Source of the DNA: Candidatus Woesearchaeota archaeon
Lineage (GTDB): Archaea > Nanobdellota > Nanobdellia > Woesearchaeales > GW2011-AR9
Length of the DNA: 40,624 nucleotides
Direction: 5' to 3'
Assembly (NCBI GenBank): GCA_018303445.1
Contig: JAGVYE010000050.1
Location: 1-40,624, forward strand
Part shown: piece by piece, positions 25,358-33,100 of the stretch
Numbering within the stretch: position 1 is the stretch's first letter
Layout: the number at the start of each line of letters is the position of its first letter
The notes under the pieces: generated by a model
What the model saw: only the letters and a program-made list of their open reading frames with translations
What the model was told of the DNA's origin: nothing
Databases searched by the model: none
Translations under genes and position numbers: made by a program

Positions 25358-26788
25358 GTGGGTGAATTGAAGGCTACATTTTACAGTCTGCTGTTGTTCT
25401 CACTGGTAGTCTTTTCTCCTTTTATTTCCGCCGCTTCTGATATTATTCTTTCTGCAGAAGTGAATCAAGTTACACCCAGTGAACAAGCGGTATATGCCGT
25501 CACAGTTAAAAATAACGAAGACAAAGCGCAACGCTATACTTTTTACTCTTTTCAGACCGGATGGACGGTGGAACCTTCTCCTCTCACGGATAAAATTATG
25601 AACATTCCTGCTCGGGGAACGCATACGACAAAAATTATCGTCCAGCCTTTGGAAGAATTGCCTCCGGGAATTTATACCCTTTCTGCCGTTATTGAAAATG
25701 TGGACAGTTCAGAACGTTACCCTTTGGTCTTTAAAGTGTATCTGGCGCCAGAGAAACCTCTCCATTACCTTCCTTCTATCCGCGTGGAGATCGATATGGA
25801 TGAAAAAATCAAGCCTACAGATACAGTGCCGATTCGCTTGCGTGTTGAAAACCGCAATCCTTTGGATTTAAAGGCCATGAAAGTACGCATCCAAAGTGAA
25901 ATGCCCGAATTCGCCAAGGAAGCCGTTGTTGGTTTAGAGCCTCTGGGTGAGAAAGAATTAGAATTCACGATAACGCCTAATAAATTTCAGCAGCCGAAGA
26001 AATATACTCTTTTCTTCGTTTTTGAACACGAAGGAAGAGACATTAAAGTTCTTGAAAAAGAGCTGGAAGTGCTTACTCTTACGCCTGGGTTTGAAATCAC
26101 AAAACAAGAAGAGTCCCTTTACTTGAAGAAGTTTACGGAGCTGAAGATTACGAATAAAGGAAATGTCTTGAATAAACAAGAAGTGACGTATCCGGTAACG
26201 TGGTGGGAAAGTTTGTTCACGACAGGAGTGATGAGGGAAAAAGAAGAAAGCGGGCAGCGTTATTTTGTCTGGGAAGTTGAACTTCAACCGGATACTTCAA
26301 CAACCGTGCAGTTTGTCACTAATTACAGGGTTCTGGTTTATCTGGGAATATTATTGTTTTTATTCCTCTGTTTTTACCTTTACGCGCGGTCTCCGATGGT
26401 CGTCATAAAAAGAGCTGTTACCACAAAGGGTGACGAAAGTTCCCTTTCTGAAATAAAAATTCGCTTGGAAATTCAGAATAATTCTAAAAAGCCATTGAAA
26501 AATGTTTCTATCATTGATGTTGTGCCGACGATTGCCAACGTCGAAGAAAGCTTAGAATTGGGAACATTGAAGCCATCTGAAATTAAGCATGTCAAGCAAG
26601 GAACGAGAGTAAAATGGTCTTTGGCAGAATTAGATGGGCAGGAACACCGGATTATTACTTATAAAGTTCGCGCCAAGCTCAATATTTTAGGCGTCTTCCG
26701 ACTGCCCAGGGCGACTGTTGCTTATACTCATGGAAGAAGGTCCCGCAAGGCTTATTCAAATATGACGCGGTTAGGCGTGGAAGAATAA
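25358..26788 (+). CDS. Secreted, membrane-anchored beta-rich (CARDB/NEW3-like) protein
   Basis: Signal peptide, NxxxxxxRY...PLxxLPPGIYTL-type domains, TM YLGILLFLFLCFYLYA, then a DUF11/CARDB-like cytoplasmic region. Confidence 0.65.
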   Translation: MGELKATFYSLLLFSLVVFSPFISAASDIILSAEVNQVTPSEQAVYAVTVKNNEDKAQRYTFYSFQTGWTVEPSPLTDKIMNIPARGTHTTKIIVQPLEELPPGIYTLSAVIENVDSSERYPLVFKVYLAPEKPLHYLPSIRVEIDMDEKIKPTDTVPIRLRVENRNPLDLKAMKVRIQSEMPEFAKEAVVGLEPLGEKELEFTITPNKFQQPKKYTLFFVFEHEGRDIKVLEKELEVLTLTPGFEITKQEESLYLKKFTELKITNKGNVLNKQEVTYPVTWWESLFTTGVMREKEESGQRYFVWEVELQPDTSTTVQFVTNYRVLVYLGILLFLFLCFYLYARSPMVVIKRAVTTKGDESSLSEIKIRLEIQNNSKKPLKNVSIIDVVPTIANVEESLELGTLKPSEIKHVKQGTRVKWSLAELDGQEHRIITYKVRAKLNILGVFRLPRATVAYTHGRRSRKAYSNMTRLGVEE

Positions 26789-26908
26789 ATCTTATTTGAG
26801 GTGTGCATTGTTTATTTGCGTGAATAAAAACATTTATATATAACTTATACTTATAAAAATCAATTTATCATAATCGAAATAAGTAAATGGTGATGAGGGT
26901 GTGGAAAA

Positions 26909-27307
26909 ATGAAAGATTTTTTTTTACATTTAAAGGATAGGTTTTTGAAACCACAAGAGGATGTGGATGAAGAGTCTGGTGATCCATCAGACTATTTGGA
27001 ATTGAATTCAGAACATGGGAAAGATGAAAAGTCGCGCGTCTTAGTAAGGCCCTTTGTTATGGAAGAGTTTGAAGATATTAAAGAAGTATTAGATGTTTTG
27101 CGTGAAGGGTCAACCATTGCGCTGGTGAACATCAAGCCTCTGAAGGATAAAGATTTAGTTGAACTGAAGCGCGCTATTTCTAAGCTGCGCAAAACATGTG
27201 AAGCAATTGATGGAGATATTGCCGGATTTGGCGAAGATTATGTTGTGGCTGTTCCGTACTTTGCGCGAATACACCGCAATAGTGTAAAAGTGCCGCAGGA
27301 AGAGTAA
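26909..27307 (+). CDS. sepF: Archaeal SepF-like cell division protein
   Basis: VLVRPFVMEEFEDIKEVLDVLREGSTIALVNIKPLKDKDLVELKRAISKLRKTCEAIDGDIAGFGEDYVVAVP. Confidence 0.9.
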   Translation: MKDFFLHLKDRFLKPQEDVDEESGDPSDYLELNSEHGKDEKSRVLVRPFVMEEFEDIKEVLDVLREGSTIALVNIKPLKDKDLVELKRAISKLRKTCEAIDGDIAGFGEDYVVAVPYFARIHRNSVKVPQEE

Positions 27308-27378
27308 GATTTTTTTTTGTTACTCTTTTTTTGTTTTCAGAAAGATTCTTTTCATGAAATTTTTTCTTAATAGCCGGC

Positions 27379-27565
27379 TTAGGTTTCATCCAATAAATTG
27401 TTTATGGAACCACAGCCAACTCGCTTTAAATATGTATTCTTTAAATATGTATTACTTGGAATGCGGCATCTCCGGAGGAGCTATCCCTCTGCTACAATAG
27501 AAAGTAAAACTTTTAGCAACGCTCGTAATAATGGCGATGGTTCCCACCTATTGGATGAAACCTAA
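27379..27565 (-). ncRNA. Long imperfect-hairpin intergenic element (copy 2), candidate structured RNA or dispersed repeat
   Basis: 17-bp perfect arms TTAGGTTTCATCCAATA(27379-27395)/TATTGGATGAAACCTAA(27549-27565); inner GGAACCA(27406-27412)/TGGTTCC(27538-27544) and GCCA(27415-27418)/TGGC(27532-27535). Core is collinear with copy 1. Confidence 0.6.
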
Positions 27566-27579
27566 AGCTTAAAAACTTT

Positions 27580-28896
27580 TTAATACAAATATCCCCACAT
27601 CTGCAAACGATCAGAATCTCTTAGCCATTTAACGCCAATGTCTGTTCTGTAGTACATGCTTTGAAGGAGAATGTTATTTACTCGGGCATAAACTTGTTTT
27701 CTTGCTTCTTCGACAGTAGTGCCGCAACCAGTTATAACAAGTACATATCCATGATCTCCCGCCACAACCCAGATGTCATTGATGATTTTTACATCCCCTA
27801 AATGGACGCCTTCAAAATTTGGCTTCTTGAAAAGGATGGAAAGATCTTTGTAAATTGCCGATTCATTTTTGTCTTCATAGGGAAAAGGCGGCACAACGAC
27901 AACCACACCAATCTGAAAGTTTTTCTTCACTTTCAATTCGATTTTTTCTTTTTTTGCCAACTTATACAAAAGCTCTCCCCATTCATTTAAAACTCCTTCC
28001 ATTTGGATGCTGATCGTCGGATAACCAAATCTCGAAGTGAATTCTAAAGGGTAAATTCCTTTGGCGTTGGCAATACAGTTTATGTCAATGTATCCAACAT
28101 ATCCTGATTTAACAAGATCCTCTTTTATCTTCAGCAAGGTATTTCTAAATATTTCATTCGGCGGCGACCAATACATGAATGTTCCCATTTCTCCCGTATA
28201 AGGTCCAATGTCGCCAGGAAACAGTTTCTTGTGTTCAAAATTGACATTAACAGGATAGACAAAATCTTCTCCATTGAAAAAAGTTCCCACGGCAACTTCA
28301 ACGCCTACAGCCATTTTTTGCAGTTGAAATTTCTTGATTTTTTTTGCCCACGTTTTTTTGTTCTGTTCGAGAATTTCAATAAGATCTTTTCCGTCTTCTT
28401 CTTGTCCGAGAAAGAGAATTCCTTTTTCTACCGACGGTGTATTCCCAGAAGGCTTGAAAACGTATCTTCCTGGATTTTCTTTGATAAAGGCGATGGCGAA
28501 ATCAAAATCAAGAAAATTCCAGCAGGGGAGAACAGACATGCCCATTCGTTTCATTTCGTTTTGCCCGAATTCCCGGTCTTCTTCTAATCGGTCTGTATAT
28601 TTGCTTCCACCGACGACGGCTTTTCCTGAAGCCCGCAAGGAGTCGGCGATTTCTCCAAAGCCGATGTCGTCGAAAATAATCACGTCCGCCCAATCGGCAA
28701 AACTTTTCCAATCGCTGATCTTTTCCAGAAAACCGTCGTAGACGTCTCTCTCTGATTCCTTTTCGATAAATATTTTTACTTCATGTCCTTCTTTCTTAAC
28801 CTGCCAGGCTAAATCTCCGCTTAAACTCTCAGAAGAAACGAAGAGAAATTTCTTCGGCGCAGGCGTTATTTTGGTTTTATTTCCGTTGGCATTCAT
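27580..28896 (-). CDS. purD: Phosphoribosylamine-glycine ligase-like ATP-grasp enzyme
   Basis: VVGGSKYTDRLEEDREFGQNEMKRMGM, DIGPYTGEMGTFMYW, GYVGYIDINCIANAKGIYPLEFTSRFGYPT, YYRTDIGVKW. Confidence 0.8.
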   Translation of the reverse strand: MNANGNKTKITPAPKKFLFVSSESLSGDLAWQVKKEGHEVKIFIEKESERDVYDGFLEKISDWKSFADWADVIIFDDIGFGEIADSLRASGKAVVGGSKYTDRLEEDREFGQNEMKRMGMSVLPCWNFLDFDFAIAFIKENPGRYVFKPSGNTPSVEKGILFLGQEEDGKDLIEILEQNKKTWAKKIKKFQLQKMAVGVEVAVGTFFNGEDFVYPVNVNFEHKKLFPGDIGPYTGEMGTFMYWSPPNEIFRNTLLKIKEDLVKSGYVGYIDINCIANAKGIYPLEFTSRFGYPTISIQMEGVLNEWGELLYKLAKKEKIELKVKKNFQIGVVVVVPPFPYEDKNESAIYKDLSILFKKPNFEGVHLGDVKIINDIWVVAGDHGYVLVITGCGTTVEEARKQVYARVNNILLQSMYYRTDIGVKWLRDSDRLQMWGYLY

Positions 28897-29055
28897 TTGT
28901 TTTTATTTTTCAAGATTTTTTAATTCGTGCTTACTATAAAAAGATTTCTACTTTTTTAGAAAAATTTTCTTTTTATTTTTTTTAATCAGAAATGGCAACA
29001 CTTCTCTTTCATAAGCGTAAAACATTTAAAAAAACACGATCTTTAACAAAAAATT

Positions 29056-29193
29056 GCCACGGTGGCACAATCTGGTACTGCGCAGGATTGCTAGGTGCGC
29101 TGGTTTGAAAAGGGAATTTCCTCTCAATGATAATCAGTTCCGCGCAGATATCCTGTCCCTCTGGGATTCCCGGTTCAAATCCGGGCCGTGGCG
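29056..29193 (+). tRNA. tRNA-Ser(GCU) with anticodon-loop intron
   Basis: Acceptor GCCACGG(29056-29062)/CCGTGGC(29186-29192), anticodon stem CAGGA/TCCTG, anticodon GCT(29090-29092), long variable arm TCCC-TCT-GGGA, T-arm CCCGG-TTCAAAT-CCGGG. Confidence 0.92.
29094..29149 (+). other. tRNA-Ser intron (about 56 nt) near position 37/38
   Basis: Insert between A29093 and A29150 in the anticodon loop; GCGC/GCGC complementarity near its ends. Confidence 0.8.
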
Positions 29194-29264
29194 CTTTTTT
29201 TTCTTTCTTTTTTTTTCTTTTATTGACCACAAAATAATTAAACAAGGGATTCTTTTTCTTCTAG

Positions 29265-29603
29265 ATGAGAAAAGAGATAGAGAACTGGTGGAAACAAGCT
29301 CTCGCGGATTTGCGGAGTTCTAAGAATTGTATTACTTCAGGTGATTACTATCTTTCTGTCTTTATGAGTCAACAGGCAGCGGAGAAAGCACTCAAGGCCT
29401 TGTCGCTTCTTTTATTTCGTGAAATACCTCAAGGTCATTCCATAATTTACTTAGCTCAGAAAGTAAAATTACCTTCCAGGATGTTGTCTGATGTCCGGGA
29501 TCTAAATCCGGAATATCTCACAACGCGTTATCCAGATATCACGGCAGGAGTTCCTGCGGAATTGTATGATGAAGTAATAGCAATGAAGCATATTATAAAA
29601 TAA
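29265..29603 (+). CDS. HEPN-domain protein (putative toxin of a HEPN/MNT pair)
   Basis: WWKQALADLRSSKNCITSGDYYLSVFMSQQAAEKALKAL; HEPN family N-terminus. Confidence 0.85.
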   Translation: MRKEIENWWKQALADLRSSKNCITSGDYYLSVFMSQQAAEKALKALSLLLFREIPQGHSIIYLAQKVKLPSRMLSDVRDLNPEYLTTRYPDITAGVPAELYDEVIAMKHIIK

Positions 29604-29610
29604 AACAGCA

Positions 29611-29644
29611 AAGGCAGTTATAGAATGAAGGCAGTTATAGAATG
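29611..29644 (+). repeat. Perfect 17-bp tandem duplication AAGGCAGTTATAGAATG x2
   Basis: Two identical adjacent copies, 29611-29627 and 29628-29644, each ending in ATG. Confidence 0.95.
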
Positions 29645-29963
29645 GGTAAAACAACAGATCCGATTGTGAGATCATTTTCTCTCCTTATTCAAAAAAATTT
29701 TTCTGTTTGTAAAATTATACTCTTTGGTTCTCAAGTAAATGGAAAAAAAGAGAAAAGACAGTGATTATGATTTTCTGCTTGTAAGTCCACGGTTTAGAAA
29801 TTGGAAGTGGGAAGAACGTTCCGCAAAAATATATCTTCTCAAGAGGAACATTCCTGCGGCGATGGATATTATTTGTTTAACTCCAGAAGAATTTGAAGAA
29901 AAAAAGACAAAAATAGGCATTGTCCGAGAAGCTGTGGAAACGGGAGTAGAGGTTACCGTTTAA
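29642..29963 (+). pseudogene. MNT-type minimal nucleotidyltransferase, frame-disrupted at an A7 run
   Basis: ATG 29642 frame gives MGKTTDPIVRSFSLLIQKNFSVCKIILFGSQVNGKK... then TGA at 29762. The 29739 frame continues KDSDYDFLLVSPRF. Together they form a GSx(n)SDxD nucleotidyltransferase motif. Confidence 0.75.
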
Positions 29964-30137
29964 AGGCAAAAAAAGATTTTGTGTGTCTCAAAAAATCTTC
30001 TATTTGGAGGAGCTATCGTTAGTTCATCTGAAAATTCAATTTCCTTGCTTTTTATGATCCCTTACGCTTCCTCTTCCAAGACAGAACATTTATATACCCT
30101 GGAAATTTCTTTTGAGATAAAAAGTATGAGGCAGTAG

Positions 30138-33100
30138 ATGGAAGAAAAAGAGGTTCGAAAGGTCGGAAAACCTTTCGTGGTAGTAGCAGTTACGGTTCTT
30201 CTAATCATTATTCTAGTTGGATTTCTTTTTTATGCCGCTCCGAAGAAAGGTATTGGGGCGGGACAGGCGGTATATACTGGTAGTGTTGCATCTGTAGACT
30301 CTGGTACGGCTGGATCTGTTGCCGTAGTATCACCGGGTTATTACCCCGACGGATTAACTTCTTGGGGTGATACTGGGAATGGAAATTGCCCTCAGGCGAC
30401 AAGCGCTTGCATCAATTTTAACGCTGGTTCATGTTTTCCTAATAATTTCGTTGCAGCAGGTTCATATTGCTTAAATAGGAGATGGTATCAATGCCCTTCT
30501 TCTTCTGATGCCTCCAGATATCAAAATGGAAAGTGGGTAGGATATTTTGTCGGTGATCAAATTTGCACCACTGGGGGATGGGTGCCACTACCAGCAGCGT
30601 GTAATGAACCTGGGGGGACTACTCCTGCTTCTTTCTGTGATGGCACGCAATGGACAACACAGTGTACAGCGAAGGAAAGTAGATTATTTCAAAGTAATGG
30701 CCAGCCTAGTGCAAACTTTGCTGGTGATGGAACGGCGAATGGATGTCTGTCTTCTGGGTATAATTGCATAATATCTGGCGTCATAAAATCAACAGGTTAT
30801 CCAGTTGGATTAAACCATTTAGCAGCATCACAAATGTGTGCGAATGATGGAAATTGGTATGTATGCGGTTCTGAAAATAATGGAGAAACACGAGGGGGTT
30901 TTATTTGTCAAGGAAATCAATGGCTGAGACAGGAATGTACCGAAAGACAAAAAGGTCAAATTCAAAGCAATATTTTTTGTGACGGACGGCAATGGCAATC
31001 AATCCCCGCATGTGCGCGAGGACAAAGCGGACTTATCGCTCCAGCGCAAGGAACTCCTTTGGTCTATTGCCAAAATGGAGCCTGGAGTTCTCTCAATAGT
31101 GCTGATAATTCTGCAGGTATTTGTAACAATGCTAATCAAGGCAAATCTCTCGTCGGGAAATTATATTGCGATGGCACGCAATGGTCAACGGCTTGCACTG
31201 TGCCGCAAACTCCCCTCTATAAAGGGGCTCTTTTAGACCGAATTCTTACAAATCCAGGAGTTTGTTGCCCTCCTGGTTTGTGTTACTCCTCCGCTCTGGG
31301 CGGCACGGGAAAATGTGTTCTTGACAGCCAAGTAGATCCACCTCCACTGGCTTCTGGTCAACCTCAAGAAATTACTTTTTACTGTTCTAGCGGATCATTA
31401 TATGAATGTAATCGCAATACCGCGCAAACTTTAGGTACGTTTACCTTAAGTAAAATGCAGATTTGTTATAACGGGCAATGGCAATCAGTAGCTCAAGGGT
31501 GTACACAGCAAAATGTTAATGAAGTTTACGGCCAAGCATATTGTAGCGGTCAGCAGTGGCAGCCTTGCAGTGATGTTCCCGGATTATTATGTATGAGAAA
31601 TCAGCCGTTCCAATGCAATACGCAAAATAAAGGAACGGTTCGTTCTGGGACGGAAGGAAGTTTCTATTGCAGCGCATCCTCAACTTGGTTGAAGTGTGAA
31701 CAAAGCATCGTCGGGCAGCTGCAGGATGAATCATATGTATGTGCTGATAATGGAGGGCAAGTAGAACGTTATATCTGGACAGCTATAAGTTGTCAGGCGT
31801 GTTTAGCCAGCAATCCAGGGAAATGTGTCGGCAGCAATACAGTTGATGTGGCCACAGGACGAGAAACACAAGATTCCGATAAATATTATTTTGATTCTTC
31901 ACTGAGTTCTCAAACTGCGGCGTTATCTTCTGCCGTGGCGCAGAAAGCAGGATGTGTTGATGAAAATGTTGCTCAATGCACACGAAATGGCAATGCCTAT
32001 TATGTTGATCAAAGTTTTGTCTCCGGTGCCACAGCTCGAACTAATAATCCTGTCTGTGGGAATGATAATCGATGGCAAACATGTCCGATATCATTTAATG
32101 GATACGTTCCCAGCGATGGCGGGGAATATTTATGTGGACGTCTAACACAAGGTCAAGCTTCAAGTTGGATTCAATGTTCAGCTAGTACTCCCCAAGGCCA
32201 GCAATATAGCGGCTTTACGTGTACTAATATTAATGGAAAATGGCAGTGGTTCAGCCAGTTTGCTTGTTCTCCTTCAAGCAAGTATAAATTAAGAGGAACA
32301 GCTTCCGGTGCCACAACGATTGCTAATACTCATATGTGCGACAGCTCTCAATGGCGAGCCTGTGAATATTTTGACACTAATCCTGTTCAAGATTATAATG
32401 TTAATTTTTCATGCCAGCACCCTTCCCAGGCTGCGATTGGGCAGAGAAGAATCACGATGATGGAATCGGCATGCACAAATAATCTTGACGACGATAACGA
32501 TGGTGTCAGCGATTGCGGAGATGCAGATTGTTTCAGCCAGTTAAGTCCAAGTGGAAGATATACGGTAACCATGAAACGATATGGATGTTTGCGTGCCAAT
32601 GTTGATGTCGCGGTCACACCGACGGTCGATTATCAGGAAATTCATCTCTGCGATCAGGGAACAGAAAGATTAGCTGATGTAGCAACGATTTGTTCTACAC
32701 AAGGCACGGTTCAAGTGCAATCGGTCTCGGCTTTGCATCGAGCGGCGGCGCAGCCGCAAACGTATGCTCCACGATCCCTGACATTCTTGTACTTCCAGCC
32801 CACTTCCGGATTGAAAGAAGTCCATGCCGTGTATACGGCGGATATTTCCAGCGCTACGCAGACAACTCCACAAGCCTTTCCTTTAAGTTCCTTTGCGCCG
32901 AATATGGTTAATGGCCAGAAATTAATGTTATTATTAAGCAATCAAATGTATATGTTATCCTTCCCATCGAATGACACGCTCTTTTCATTTGAGAAACTGC
33001 AGTTACTGCATATTCCGACGATGAGAACGTATCCTCTGCAACAGTTCTCCGGTTCCAATCAGTACGTCTTTTCTGTCGAAAATCAACAAACCGTTGTTGT

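Noticed and set aside
27379-27565. Considered as SRP RNA, RNase P RNA or an intrinsic bidirectional terminator
   Set aside because: I could not find the conserved SRP helix 8 or RNase P core motifs, and the arms are about 150 nt apart, too far for a terminator hairpin. A covariance-model search is still needed.
29009-29245. Minus-strand ORF MFNYFVVNKRKKKKEKKAPRPGFEPGIPEG...
   Set aside because: It is antisense to tRNA-Ser; the APRPGFEPGIPEG string is the well-known spurious translation of a tRNA 3' end.
30006-30017. GGAGGAGCTATC shared exactly with 27474-27485, considered as a third copy of the hairpin element
   Set aside because: Tens of exact 12-mer matches are expected by chance in a 40-kb window; no other core blocks or arms accompany it.
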